From assembly GCA_026419785.1 (NCBI GenBank), contig JAODTK010003087.1, positions 20,001-84,000 of the forward strand: a DNA stretch of 64,000 bases, written 5' to 3'. A program made the position numbers and the translations under genes. Positions 23,244 to 35,166 of this stretch are shown here, one piece after another (position 1 is the stretch's first letter; each line of letters begins with the position of its first letter). The DNA comes from Sclerodactyla briareus. Lineage: Eukaryota; Echinodermata; Holothuroidea; Dendrochirotida; Sclerodactylidae. The notes beneath the pieces are model-generated. The model saw nothing but the letters and a program-made list of their open reading frames with translations. It did no database searches and was not told where the DNA came from.

Positions 23244-25868
23244 ACAACACCCCTCCTCCCCCCCCCCCCCCCCCCCATCCATGACTTCACCCTCCTCAGA
23301 ATTACAGTCCGCATCACAGCAGTAACAGTATCGGAATTGAGAATATATATTCCGAATTTTCACTAACAAATCATTTTGTTGAAAAACGATGGCGCTATTC
23401 TTGAACGCAGTGGCAGTGGCAGTCAGGGGTTGATGAGCCGGTTATTAAAGACGTGATATTTTATCATTTTATGGTGTGTCTAAAGCAAACACAAGACAGT
23501 GTTTTACAACTTCCCCCATTCAAGAAAGAGGTCGGGAATCGGTTTGTTGGCTCCTAAAGGGCGGTAACAGTTGAATCATACCAAACAACTATAGCGCCAT
23601 CTCGTTTGCACACGACGACTCATGCGCATTCCCTTTTATATATCTGTTGCATGAACCCAGCTTTTTAGTAAATTTTCTCAATATTTTTATTCAGATCAGG
23701 CAACATCAAAACGAGCAGCAATGCGAGTGACGTCATACTGCGAAACCAGCTGCAAATTTAGGAGATTCAACAACAGTTTCACAGAACAAAAAATAGGTCA
23801 TGCCGGAACAGTTATAGCCTAGTACGAACGAGATTTTCCCCTATCAACCTACGGTATCGCTACTACGTGACTGCTGCCACTCTTCGGGAATAATCCATCC
23901 CATTTTTCATGCTATGTATACTTGTGTGGCGATTGTTCATGTTATTAATGAGTACTTTCCATTTAGCGAGTTCTGTACACAGTATGTTGATAATATCGAC
24001 CATGGTATATACAAAGGGGGTAAGCGCCCTCTATTTCAGGAACGGCTTCCTCATATAGTCTGCTTTTAGTTCAGGCTAGGCAGTGCGTGTCTAGTTTACG
24101 TTTGTACCCGAATTGACCATTGGTCCCGTATAGTTACCATCACATTATAAATCGACCGTGTACTAGTTTTTTCTGCACTCTTGAAAAGGTGTGTAGATTT
24201 ACATCCACGACACTGTGTAACTACAACAGCACTGTGTGTGACGGTTTGTGTAAAACATTTAAAAAAAATTGTGCAGATTATGCACAATGTTTTGTGTAAT
24301 TTCTCACACAACACCAAGATGAGCGTGCTAGTTACACAACACGTTTAACAGTGTGATGAGAATGTCAATTGGCTCGAAAGTGCTATAATCTCAAGACTGA
24401 AAGAAGTGAAAAGTCTGTCGATGACTGTTTCCGGTATTTCGGACCCGCCAATGGGACTATTCCGAACGCTGATAGCTCAATAAGCTATGGTTCATGGTTA
24501 AGGTTTGTTCCCGTAGGGTCTATCGAGAATGAACTGTAGTGAGCCTTTTGCGCAGGCCTAGCCCCTCTCGACCCCTGACCAAGATTTCATATCGTGTATC
24601 GTTCTACATGTTTTCTATTCTCTATTTCCACAAGCTCTTGGCGCTGACAGTGTTATAATTAGTTCCGCTATTTTGAACGTAGACCTTTTTAGCAACTCTG
24701 AAGGGGCGAAATATGTTATTCAATCACATGGCGATGTGCATAATTATTGTAGTTCAAGCTCTTAGTAGAGGTTATTGGGTTTTACTTCTTTATCGCTTTT
24801 AGTGGGCCTAAACTAGCACTGACGGGTATTCTGAAGGCTTGAAGCATACGTTTGCGGTTTTATCCAGGTGGAATTATGAGCATTAATATATAAAGATTCG
24901 TGCTAAGCTGGCTTATCCGAAAAGCTATAGCTTTCCTCGGTTTGTCAGGGTTTTTGCTTTCGGAAACCCTTTTTGCCATATGCACAAATCATGATCTTGA
25001 TAATGGTCTACATTTTGATCGGACCCGCTTGAATATTCACCATTTTTAGATTGATGCAGGGCGCGTGACAGGTGTAAGACACAACCAGACGAAAAATGGT
25101 AAAGTGAGCTTCTAAATGGGGCTTTACACAATTAACACAATTAACACAATTATTCTTATTTGTTGTGAAGCGCGTATAAGCCCATGAATATGCATGGTCA
25201 TATGCAAAGTTCAGAAGTTGCAGCAACTAGGTGTCTGGGTGCCTCTTCCCAGTTTTTTTCCTCCAGTTTCCGATGTATTAGTCGTCAAACTGCAACTACT
25301 CAACTCGCTCACATTATATGAAGGGACGAACGTGCCCCACCCCATTTTAAAACCCCTGACTAATTTTTAGACAAATTTTCCAATGTTTACGCGAAGTGGG
25401 AATAAAAAGCATAGTCGTTATGTCACAATGGGTTGTGATCTTCCAGCAGTTCAGCCAATACCGCATGTTTGGTCTCGTGGATTGACTATTGGAGATTAGA
25501 GGGCGGTTTCTGTGTATGGAACGTCACGGTGGTACGCCTTAGGTGACGTAAAGTGTTCATGTATACGTCATACCACAGTGGTTAAGTTCAGTCATTTTAG
25601 GAACTTATTCTTAGATTAGAATTATTAGATTCCATCATTTCAAGTGCGGGTTTTAACCTTGGTATTTTTTGTTTTTCAACAATTTTCTGCTTGTTTTCTA
25701 TGCCAGGGTGACGCATGAATTTCATGTTAGTGCAGCAGCTCAATAAATAGATTTTCACATGATTGTCAGTCTTGTTGACAAGTCTTAAACATATTGTTCC
25801 GTTTCCTGATTTTTCTTCCTGCTTCATTACTTGACTCCGTAGAATCTCGCATCAGACATGGTGGGTGT
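23244..25868. other. Intergenic region downstream of the MGST1-like gene
   Basis: Contains a C tract at 23260-23277 and an ATTAAA hexamer at 23443 that could serve as a polyadenylation signal. CACTGTGTAACTAC- and GTTACACAACA-like inverted fragments lie between 24200 and 24345. No gene is recognised. Confidence 0.45.
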
Positions 25869-25888
25869 GTGTTGTGGTGTGTGTGTGT

Positions 25889-25930
<42 letters not shown>

Positions 25931-26825
25931 TGTTCGTGTGTGTCTGTGACGCCGAGCCTTGTTAACGCGACAGCTCGACCCCACTTGGATGAAGGAAATT
26001 CATACTTGTATATGGAATCCCTATAATGAGTAATGAACTTGATATTTTGGCCAATTTTACTTTGTTAACATAATAACCCGATCCCACCTGGACGATGAAG
26101 CTCATGCTTGGTATGTGGATTCCCTATAATAAGTACACAATCCCTATTCTTTGGGGGTTAGATATAAGGCCATCGAGTTCAGAGAATTAAAGTCGGAGAA
26201 TTTTGTTAACACGATAACTCCAGAATGCCTGACCTGATCAGGTCGAAATTAGTATGCAGCTTCTTATGGGTGAGTACAAGAACCCTATTGTTAGCTCAAA
26301 CCAGCTATGCTATGTTGATGTTCGGTCATAATGATGGTCCAATAGCCGTACCTTTAGGGGGCCCAGGGATTTAGGACCCAATGCCTAATGTGGGCCCTGG
26401 GCCCGTTATATGGAATCACGCAAAATGCTCTCCTCTTAACAATTTGGTGCACATGCCCCCCCCCCTCCCCCCCAGTGAGGGCATTCGGTCATAATTATGT
26501 TCTAACAGCTGTACCTTCTGGGTGTCCATGAATTTTTTAGGACAAAGGTCCCCATTTGGGACCGAGGGCCCATTTCATGAAATTTCACACAATGGTTACT
26601 TATATGCATCTCCTCCCTCAAGCTTTGTGATGGTTTTCTTCAAAGGTACATGTAATTGTCCTTAATTAGGTAGAGACTGAAGCATTGGGGGTGTGAAATA
26701 CCGCGAAATCTCCTACAAATTCTGTTGCACTGTGCTGATGTCCGGTCATAATGATGGTCCAATAGCCGTACCTTCAGGGTGCTCAGGGATCAACAGAATT
26801 TTTAGGCAAGACAGGATTGAGAAAC
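25869..26825 (+). repeat. TG-headed dispersed repeat, copy A
   Basis: A (TG)n tract (25869-25940) is followed by alternating blocks: TTAACNCGANANCTCGACCCC with CACTTGGATGAAG, ATGNGGATTCCCTATAAT, and GTTAACACGATAACTCCAG with TTAGTATGCAGCTTCTTATG. The phrase GGTCATAATGATGGTCCAAT recurs at 26325 and 26745, with a diverged version at 26490. The same layout occurs at 41985-42800 and 61163-61560. Confidence 0.75.
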
Positions 26826-26959
26826 CTTTACTGGTGTAAGTTAATAATAATGATACTCTGGGTATAAATGTATAATAATAACTGATGACATTTAATCATT
26901 ATCGGTGGCGCTCGTGCTTAAGAAAAACAATCGGAGAGAGAGAACAAATGTTGATGTCG

Positions 26960-27560
26960 CTATTGAAATACAACAGTTTTAAATAGTGAGCGCATCATTG
27001 AAAGACAGACCACCGAACCACTAGAACCTTCATGTTTATTCCAAGTTCACGTTTATTCACCACTCCCATTTGCCATATACAGATATACAGAGAATGTTCA
27101 GTATGATATGAGGAGACAGAATTATTCGTCTTCACATAAATTACATGAATAAGTTTGAGTGGAAGGACCAGAGGTAAGCTTACACTTTCTAGTCTGGCCC
27201 TATGGTTAAAAAACAATTTCATTTCACAGAATAAGCCATAGAAAGAAGAAAAGGCAAACAAAGTTAATTACCCAAAACGCAGTCAGTATTTTTTATCGAG
27301 CAGGTGCTGCCTAAATTTTTTCTTGAATGACGTTAAAGTAAGAGATTGAGTTTTCAAATCTTCGGTAAGAGAGTTCCATGAGTGAACACCGGTGCTCCGT
27401 ATATGCGTTTGGTTTCGAACTGTTCTGGAGTAGGGATGGCTTACGTGATATCTCTAACGTGCATTAACATCATGATAACTGGAATTACTTGAATAATACT
27501 TTCTGAAGACCTCGGGTATAGGGTACCGAGGTGGAGTCTATATAAAAATATTCCCAACTG
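26960..27560 (-). mobile_element. LINE 3' end, polymerase C-terminus
   Basis: On the minus strand the frame reads NSSYHDVNAR, then NQTHIRSTGVHSWNSLTEDL and LTSFKKKFRQHLL, ending in TGA at 27283-27285. This is the classic C-terminal stretch of non-LTR retrotransposon polymerases (…H.YNTR…, …G.K.WNSLP…, …SFKK.LK.HLL). A stop interrupts the frame after VNAR. Upstream text (27440-27560) also fits the family. The 3' UTR probably extends to ~26,960; its end is not defined. 5'-truncated relic. Confidence 0.75.
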
Positions 27561-27698
27561 ACTATAAGCATATCAAAAGAATGGGCGACGTGTCAAACCA
27601 GGACACTATACTCTTTGAATAATTTATAGTTCCAAATTGGTCTATATGGTCCATGCCCTAAACACTGGAGTGTATCGCTTCCATGTAACCGGATTTGG

Positions 27699-27748
27699 TT
27701 GGTATAAAAATAGAAACAAGATGGTATAAAAATAGAAACAAGAGGGTA
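27699..27748 (+). repeat. Two-copy 21-bp tandem duplication
   Basis: GGTATAAAAATAGAAACAAG occurs twice in a row, with one base between the copies. Confidence 0.8.
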
Positions 27749-28079
27749 TATTCAGCAGGTTGGTCTGCTAGTGAAATCTTAACATGTAGTGACGAAGACA
27801 ATAATATAATCAATTCGGTAGCGTGATCAGTTCACCACAATTTTTCAATTACTGAATGAAAACAGGAAACGGTAATTTCATTTCAGCGGTGTGGTACAAC
27901 AACAGAATATGTGATCCAATGAGGACAGGGAGTCCACGGACAGGGTGGAAATTGTAGCATTGATAACGGGTATATACCAAGACAATGGCTATGATGAAGG
28001 TGGGCCAAGTGTACCAACTACCAAATAACCTAAGACTTGTCAGGTGCCCTCTTGATAATAAACTAATCGGGTCTCCTTC

Positions 28080-28468
28080 TGAAGGTTGAATTTAATCCAG
28101 AGAGGATTTTCAAATGGTCTACTTGCCGATCAGAAGATCGAATCTATTCAGGGGTGGGGGCCCCAGCAGAGTGCTGTAGACCTCTGGATACTGCACCTCA
28201 TTGTCAGCTGCGAATCCCTCACTAGGTACACGGAACAAGGCAATGCCACTTTAGCGGTACCTTATCGTGGGGGTGGGGATATTCATACGCAGATTGGAAC
28301 TTGCAAATTGCTAATTTTGTCCCTGCCCCAATCTCTTGTGCTGAGCGCCCAGCGGGAAAGCAACAGGTACCATTTCAAAGTTTTTGGTATGACCCAACCG
28401 GGATTCGAACCCCGGTCTCCCGGGTGGAAAGGGCCGACTCTCTAACCATTTGTGCCAACCACTCGGAA
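28080..28468 (-). mobile_element. tRNA-derived SINE, second copy
   Basis: Read on the minus strand from 28468: CCGAGTGGTTGGCACAAATG (box A region), then GGTTCGAATCC (box B, plus-strand 28401-28411), then GGTCATACC, ATGGTACCTGTTGC, and GCATTGCCTTGTTCCGTGTA. The same order occurs in the 6960-7321 copy. The tRNA head is intact and the T-arm stem is perfect (CCGGG / CCCGG). No A-tail is visible at the 28,080 end, so the 3' boundary is uncertain. Confidence 0.85.
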
Positions 28469-30040
28469 ATGCGGGGGTGATCAGACCAACATAGGTTTGG
28501 TGCTATTCAATGTCAATATATTTCGGATTGACTATGCATTATATAATGCATTGTTCTATATGAGAGGTGGCTTCTGGAGTAGTATCAAAGCGATTTGAAT
28601 AAAATATCAGCGGCGTGCCTATGCTGACAGTATTCACCGAGTCTGATACTATACCTCAGGTGATAAGTATCCTGTGTAAGTTCACCTGTTCAGGATGAGA
28701 TTGATTGGTAAACAAATATTTGTTATCGTTCCAACACGAGTAGGAATGAAGTGTCCGCCGTTTTTTGGAAGCGTTACGAATGTACCGAGAGCGGCAGCCT
28801 TTCTCTAGAAATGAGGACGTATTGAGGCAGGTGAGGTTGTGAATCGAAGCATAGTCAACCCACATTCTTGTACACGCGGCATATGCGTACACGCATTAAT
28901 ATCTTCTTGACGCTCAACCGGAATAACTCCCAGCTTTTCAATATTGCTGATACTGGATTCCGATCGGCTAATCACGTCAATCCATTATTCCTTCAATACA
29001 GGCAATAGTCCCGAGTAACCATCACTAAAAATCAAATGGGCATTTTTTGTTTTTTGTTCGTTTTGACAGTTGCTTTCGATGGAACCACTACACTATCACG
29101 GACGTACTAATGCTCATCGACAGGCGCATGGGCGCTTCGGCCAGCGCAACACTAGATGGTGACCCGGCGCTAGCCCCCTTCACTATTCGTTTTCCGTCCA
29201 ATTATTCCCGGACCTTCGACCGCGAAAGAGCCTGCAATATGTTTTGATATTCATACGAACAAATATTCCCGTTTTCGGACTCATTTCGTTTATTTGTACC
29301 TGTTTTAAGTTCATATTCGTATACAGGATTCGGGACAGCAATGAGGTCATCACCCTTCATGATCCTTCCTGACCACATGTCATCCCTGGATTATCCCTCT
29401 CTGTCTCTGGATGTATTCAGTTTGTCCAGAGTTGGATTCCACAACAAAACCAGAATTAGTTTATAAATATTCCGCGTGAGTTCCCTTCTGCTCCAGTGAA
29501 GTCTATTGTAAGTTAATGACCCAGGGAATGACTATTTCTCCCAACACCTTCATGAAGAGCTTGTAGGTCGTCAACAGTGGGAGTGTTCGCCGCCATGTCA
29601 TACAGATCGATTGAATCATGACTCGCTTTGGGTATTAGCCTGCGGAATTTGTCAGTGATTTAGAACCCAGTCGTTGGTACAATGAGGCAAATGTTGAAAA
29701 CTGTCACGAGGTGGGGGATTCATCCGGGATATTGGATTTCTGCATGCATACGGAATACGACTGTGTTCAGGTGCGCTTTCGTTAGGTGTCATTCGAGAGT
29801 GTCCAGTTACTTCTGTAATTCAGATTCCGTAGTCCGTACATTTGACCAGATTACTGTCGGTCCCGGGACGAGAATGTTACAACGTAAATCCAATGTGCGG
29901 GGGATATTTGAATAGCCCGCTCTCTTTCGGAGGTCCATAAGCGTGACAACTTTGAGTTCTATCTTGATACCCGCGCAGCTCTGCGAGTAGTCCCAGTGTG
30001 TGTGAAGAGATCGATTATTTGTTTGCACACATTCGATTCC
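28469..30040. other. Unassigned intergenic sequence
   Basis: No domain in any ORF and no clear repeat pair. Confidence 0.45.
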
Positions 30041-30044
30041 AGTT

Positions 30045-30490
30045 GAATAATATAATAATAATAATAATACTTTCGATTTATATAGCGCCTTTAATACAAA
30101 TCTCAAGCGCTTTACACAAAAAATAATGCTTCAGTAAGCGTTTGAAGAGTCAATGTTTTGGCACTGCGAACTGCGAGTGGCAAGCCATTCCAGACAGTAG
30201 GAGCCGCAACATGAAAGGACCGGTCGCCATAATGGTGGGTTCGAGTGGACTGTGGACGACTGAGAAGATGCCGGGACGACGAAACAGAGAGTGGGTAGGC
30301 TGGTAATCTGACAGGAGTTCAGTGATGTAGGTTGGCGCCATGCCATGGAGAGCCTTGTAGGTGAGAAGGGCGATTTTGTATATTATTCGCTCGTGGATGG
30401 GCAGCCAGTGAAGGATGGCGAATAACAGGAGTGATGTGCTCGTGCTTTTTGCTCTGCGTAACCAAACGAGCCGCCGAGTTTGAACCCTTT
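30045..30490 (-). mobile_element. CR1/L2-like LINE 3' end with microsatellite tail
   Basis: On the minus strand: SKKHEHITPVIRH, LHWLPIHERIIYKIALLTYK, ALHGMAPTYITELL, then (slipped) APTVWNGLPLAV and AKTLT-F.RL blocks. This is the diagnostic end of CR1/L2/Rex-type polymerases (LHWLPV..RI.YK…L…LAP.YL.ELL; F..AAP..WN.LP). The 3' UTR is short, with CAAGCGCTTTACAC-like and TATATAGCGCCTTTA-like segments, and ends in (ATT)n at 30045-30068. This tail design is typical for the group. 5'-truncated, frameshifted. Confidence 0.85.
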
Positions 30491-30929
30491 GAAGTTTACA
30501 TATATCCGTTCAGGGAGTCCATAGAGAAGACTGTTGTCAATAGTCAAGTCTCGAGGTCACGAAAGCATGTACAAGACTCTCGGTGGTAGGTGGTCAAGGT
30601 ATTTACGAACACATAGAAGGTTATTCTTTGATGCATCATGTTCTGCTGGCTGCTGGCTTTTGTCTTTCTGAATATTGATCTGACTTCAACCGTTGGAATC
30701 CATCTCCCCATTATCTGAAAATAGAGGCCGATGAGAATCTACCAGCGCAGTGGGTTAAGGTGCGTACTTTGATATATAACGAGCTTACCGTAGTCATAGT
30801 TAGCCCCATCGGCAGTTCCTTTCGCGGTTCTGAGAGTTTCTCCTCTCTACTCCTCTTCTGCTAGAGTCGGGTGGTCGTAATCAGCCTGTCGGCAAAGGAG
30901 CACTTGTAGTCAGCCTGTGACGCATGATT

Positions 30930-31130
30930 GGGTTAGTTCTAAAGCAACAGATGGAAAGGGTTGGAGAGGACCTAAAGTTGGTATGTTGATGCGTCTCGTG
31001 TTCATCGAACTTGGCGTTGTAACAAGTGTCCAAAAAGGGGGGAGCTAGTACCTCAACAATGGACGTCTGTCTGGCAACCGGATCACATATCAATACATCT
31101 GGCTTCCTATTTTGAAGGTGCGTGAAATCG
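30930..31130 (-). mobile_element. Retroelement polyprotein fragment (low confidence)
   Basis: The minus-strand frame reads KPDVLICDPVARQTSIVEV, then FDEHETHQHTNF. It resembles the segment RPDI.V.D.....IVEV..PFD......K..KY..L found near the end of several non-LTR retrotransposon polyproteins. There is no catalytic motif in the fragment, so the assignment rests on one phrase. Confidence 0.45.
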
Positions 31131-31401
31131 AAGTTAGCGTCCTACATATCACCTGTTATTAGTTGGTCGCTATATATATTGTTATATAGAGGTGCGATAA
31201 CATGACATGGTCAATCATCAATGACACAATCCATTGTACTTTGCCACATACTGGTTTCGTGATACCATGCAACCATCGGGTCACACATTGGACATTTTTA
31301 GGTGGTTCTTGTAAAGCAAGTAGTTACACTCTAGTAACAGCATACGTGACTTTTCCTGGTTGCCCTAAAATTGGGGCAACTCTCATGACAGTAATTTAAT
31401 A

Positions 31402-31490
31402 AATTTTACCGTAAACTACTGTAAATTTCACAGTAAAATTACAGTGAATCATTTTACTGTAAATTTTACAGTAGTTTATCGTAAAAAATA
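31402..31490. mobile_element. Short palindromic MITE-like hairpin
   Basis: The left arm (ATTTTACCGTAAACTACTGT…) and the right arm ending at 31488 are reverse complements over ~38 bases with about four mismatches, around a ~10-base centre (TACAGTGAATC). Built from TACTGTAAA-type units. AT-rich, no coding capacity. Confidence 0.7.
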
Positions 31491-31499
31491 CAGTATTTA

Positions 31500-32320
31500 C
31501 TCAATTACTTAATAAATTCTACAATAATTTTCTTACAGTGAATTATACACCGCCTTTCTCTTTTCCATGTGTAAGGTAAGACAACTAGCTCTGTTGGAGT
31601 CACGTGTGGGAAAGTTTCTCAGTTCAATACCTGTGACCGAAATGAAAGTTTTTGAAAGGTACACATGGTAGTGAATTCAGTAATCCCAGCCTCCCACGTT
31701 GGTGGGAATAAACATGATGCCACAATTAGATGTGTCGTTTAGATGGAAACCATTTCCGAATACTGTTTACAATACTATTCACCATGACACTAAAGACTCT
31801 GACAGGGAATGAAATATTCCCTTTTCCTTCCTATAAACTTTTTTATTGCCATCTGGTTCATCACTTGCAACTTGGCACTGGCAAATACAGGAAGCAAACA
31901 ATCGTTTATTTTATCAAGATTTTTTTTTATTTCATGGAAAATTGGTTCATTCTGCCTGTCAGAGGCCCCAGCGTCATGGCTAACTTCATGACCAAGACCG
32001 TCCCCACTTTGAAGCTGACTTCTTGTTTGCTGTCACACTAGTTCTACTCCTGTTATTTCCCATCCTTTGGCCATGCATGGAGTAGAGCGCATCTCCTATT
32101 ATTACATCCATACCCGTGGCGGTTACAAATGCAACCGTTTTCTCCCCTTTCTGTTGTAACTGTTTGGAACAAGTGACAATGTCAGTTTAACAGTTTAGAA
32201 TGGGCGTCCAGATTTCTAAGGCATGAATTATAACAGTTGATGCTTTCGAAGGCATCAGCTGAATTAATGAATGCAACATATTAAATTTTACCAGTCTGAT
32301 GACGGAAATCAGTTATCGAA
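31500..32320. other. Unassigned sequence
   Basis: No gene recognised. ORFs at 31730-32041 have no known motif. Confidence 0.4.
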
Positions 32321-32640
32321 CTACTTAAGCAGAATATATGTTCCTGTAACCGTTTCTTGGCATCGAACCCTTCTGTTTCGGCGACAGTTTATCGTTGCAT
32401 AGGGCCCATGGAAAGACTTCCTATCCAGTACCTCCATGAATAACTTGTTTAGTGGGAGAATGGATATCTGTCTCCACTCCACGATCAAGTTACTGGGGCA
32501 GATGTTTGAAACAACGACCAATGGTTGAAGACAGCCTCGGATAGAGGACCTTGAATGAAATGCCGCGATCTTGGCGTCTTGATTGGGCAGTGTTTTGAGG
32601 GCATCTGTCACTTCTATAATCTGCTCGACGAGATTATCAG
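32321..32640 (-). mobile_element. Possible LINE reverse-transcriptase fragment
   Basis: The minus-strand frame reads EVTDALKTLPNQDAK, then ~45 residues later EWRQISILPLNK. The order and spacing resemble the RT entry block of RTE/CR1-type elements (…AI..LKN.KAPG.DGI… then …W....ILPL.KKG). The APG.DG core is not preserved, so this is tentative. Confidence 0.4.
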
Positions 32641-32860
32641 CTAATCCCGGGAGTGGAACATTCTAATCTCCTGACCATGCAGTACCATAGCTAGATCTCA
32701 GGCAGCCACTAACCGTGTCGTTTACTTTGTCGACAGCGAACTGTTCAACGTTGGGCTTTACAACGAGATACTTGATCATGGGGAATTCTTTCCATTATTA
32801 AAATTACCAACACTGGCGGGGGGTGGGGTGGGGGGGGACTGGGGTGTACAACCCTAGGCA

Positions 32861-33003
32861 ACGTCGAGCTTCTGGCAATTACACAAATCCGGGTTGGCCA
32901 CCCCATCGCCCTTCTCTCTTTTGGCCATGCCAGTCTTGCGGCAGAAAGTGAATGGCGACGGGGTGACAAACCCGGATTTTAGTAATTACCAGAAGCTCGA
33001 CGT
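32861..33003. mobile_element. ~143-bp palindromic element
   Basis: ACGTCGAGCTTCTGGCAATT followed by AC.AAATCCGGGTT (32861-32897) is matched by the reverse complement of 32967-33003 with few mismatches. The arms continue inward through CACCCCATCGCC / GGCGACGGGGTG. A foldback MITE is the best reading. No target duplication was fixed. Confidence 0.65.
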
Positions 33004-33009
33004 GGCATG

Positions 33010-35010
33010 TGAGTGGGTGCATAGTCCATGTGGGGTAAGTATTCATAATTCACGGATTCACAAACCTTTCTGTTCTGGTGATTATCAACGCCCACCACAT
33101 CGAATTATCTGTACGGCTCTCTATACGTTCCAAAAGCTTCGATACCGGAATGTCACATTGGCCCTGCTCCCCCCCCCCCCTTGCACGAATTGGGGTTGTA
33201 CATTGTTCCGAACAAACCAAATTCTGAATTCAGTGAGCTTCAGAAGCGCATTCTTTGGGGCACCGTGATCGGGTTTCTTCTTTGCGGGGAGGAAGAAAGG
33301 AGGAAATCTTATTTCATAATATTCAACTTACCACATTATGTATAACTATAGCGATTACTGCAATGGCGAAATGCAAAAAAAGTGGACAAGGGTAAATAAA
33401 GGAAAAATAAATGAGCTATCCGAGTGACCGACTGTCACCTATTGTTCTCGTCACGAGAGCAATTGCCGCTGGTGACGAATAGGATGGTGAGATGTAAGCC
33501 AACGTCGGTATGGTGAAATGAAATAGGATAAGCCATAGTTAAACCAGACAATTCGCAATTGAGGCATGAATCCTCACTTTGGAAATCTACCTTGACATAC
33601 CTTTATAGTTCTGCCTTCGGCCAACTGTGTAAAGTAGAAATGCCTTGGGTAACCCAAACACCACACTGACTAAGGTGGGTTTCATTTTTTAATTGGGACA
33701 ATCATTGGAGGAGGGGTTTTCAGTGATAATATAACAGGAACCTGGATATCGGAAAATAACTAGGCCGGATAAATCAGTAGTATATTTACATTATTGATCT
33801 GTTAAAACGAGGTCTGTACACATAAACCTGTGGCCCAGATTCTGCTGGTCAAATCCGTGTCAGAACGAGTTATATTTCCGGTCACCTGGGTACATTTACA
33901 ATCGTGGTATTGGGAGGAATAATTAAGGGTTACTCTGTTTAGAGTATTGATATATTTGTTCACTGGAGGTGTACGTTTCCCGCCCTCGTGACCAATTGAT
34001 GGTTTTCCTTATTTGATTTTCATCTGAACGGAGGACGCAGTCGATATCGCGGTCCCTCGGACAAGTTCAGATGGAACCTATTGGCAAACGACGATAGTGA
34101 CCAACGCTTATCATAATATTAATATTAATCAGTATATTGATCTCTTAAAAATCGTTTTATCAAATTTGTGGCACAATTTTCTCTCTATAAAATAGCCGAG
34201 AATGTTAGCTTCGTGAAACATGATCCTCTGATACGTGACCAGCTTGTTGATGGAATACTTACTACCCAGCATCGGGAAGGATTTCTATATAAATATGTCA
34301 GGATTTGCTTTTTCGCAGCTGCTTGACAGTCACGCAACACTAGGAGTTAATCCTGATATTCGCTGACGTATGAACGAATGATTGACATAGCTAATTGAGT
34401 TTTTGATTCCATGATTTGGAAAATTTATATTTCGAGGGAAATAAATCAGTTTTATAATACTGACACAACGATTGAATAAATAAAATAGGTGAAGACACGT
34501 ACCTAAGAAATAACAAATCACCAGATTAAAGCTCCATTAATTACTCGAAGTACTACTTGAACGGTTAGTTAATTGAAAGATGTAGAGGAACGAACTTTCT
34601 TTTCAACCATTTTTCTTTTCAACCATGTCCTAAATTTCCATATACATAAGGCGTGCAGGTAAGGACCGGCACCCAACCTTAATCAAGTCCAAACTTTTCG
34701 ACAGAACTATGGGACATACAGCCCATTGATTTTCCAGCAATGTATTTGTTTAAGCGTAGGTAAATACAGCGGCGAATTAGAGCATTAAATAAAATCCATC
34801 CATTTTCGTTGTCGCAGCATTTACGTAAAGTAAGGTTTGGCGGTCGTTTGTGAACGGACCAATCCCATTTGTTGTCCTGGTAAGTCAATGGTCAGCAGTC
34901 TTCGGTATAGACCAATCACATCACAAGCTGGCCCTAACAGACGTACTGAGTTATTTTAATGCACGCGTCTCTTCACGATGGACCTTACCAAATACATTAA
35001 GATACTTTCT
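33010..35010. other. Region upstream of the lectin gene
   Basis: No gene recognised. It presumably includes distal promoter sequence of the lectin gene. A C tract lies at 33171-33180. Confidence 0.4.
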
Positions 35011-35016
35011 CGTGAC

Positions 35017-35027
35017 GTATATAAAAG
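35017..35027 (+). promoter_or_regulatory. TATA box of the SUEL-lectin gene
   Basis: GTATATAAAAG is a near-consensus TATA box. Transcription would start near 35048, ~57 nt before the ATG at 35105. The bases CGTGACGTA directly upstream include a half CRE. Assignment to the lectin gene rests on the signal-peptide-like ORF just downstream and the common strand. Confidence 0.6.
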
Positions 35028-35104
35028 TTGGTTTCATACATCTGGCAGCCCAGATCTCCACTTGTCTGCGTTGCTGAACGAAGAGAAAACACACCGACGG
35101 GAAA

Positions 35105-35166
35105 ATGGCCAAGCTGCTCGGGGTAAAGACGCAGTTGGTGTTTCTTTTCTCAGCCCGCTGTATCAG
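35105..35166 (+). CDS. SUEL-lectin gene, putative signal-peptide exon
   Basis: The ATG in context GAAAATGG opens MAKLLGVKTQLVFLFSA, a short basic start then a hydrophobic run, as expected for a secretory signal. The exon ends ...CTGTATCAG|GTAACT. Joined to the exon at 38836 with one base slipped, the signal would end ...AVS-VAG, a plausible signal-peptidase site. This fits a secreted SUEL lectin, but no homology supports this exon directly. It is inferred from the TATA box, hydrophobicity, donor site and position. Confidence 0.5.

Noticed and set aside
29047..29247. Possible exon ORF of 66 residues
   Set aside because: No domain likeness, no convincing splice sites, overlapping frames equally open.
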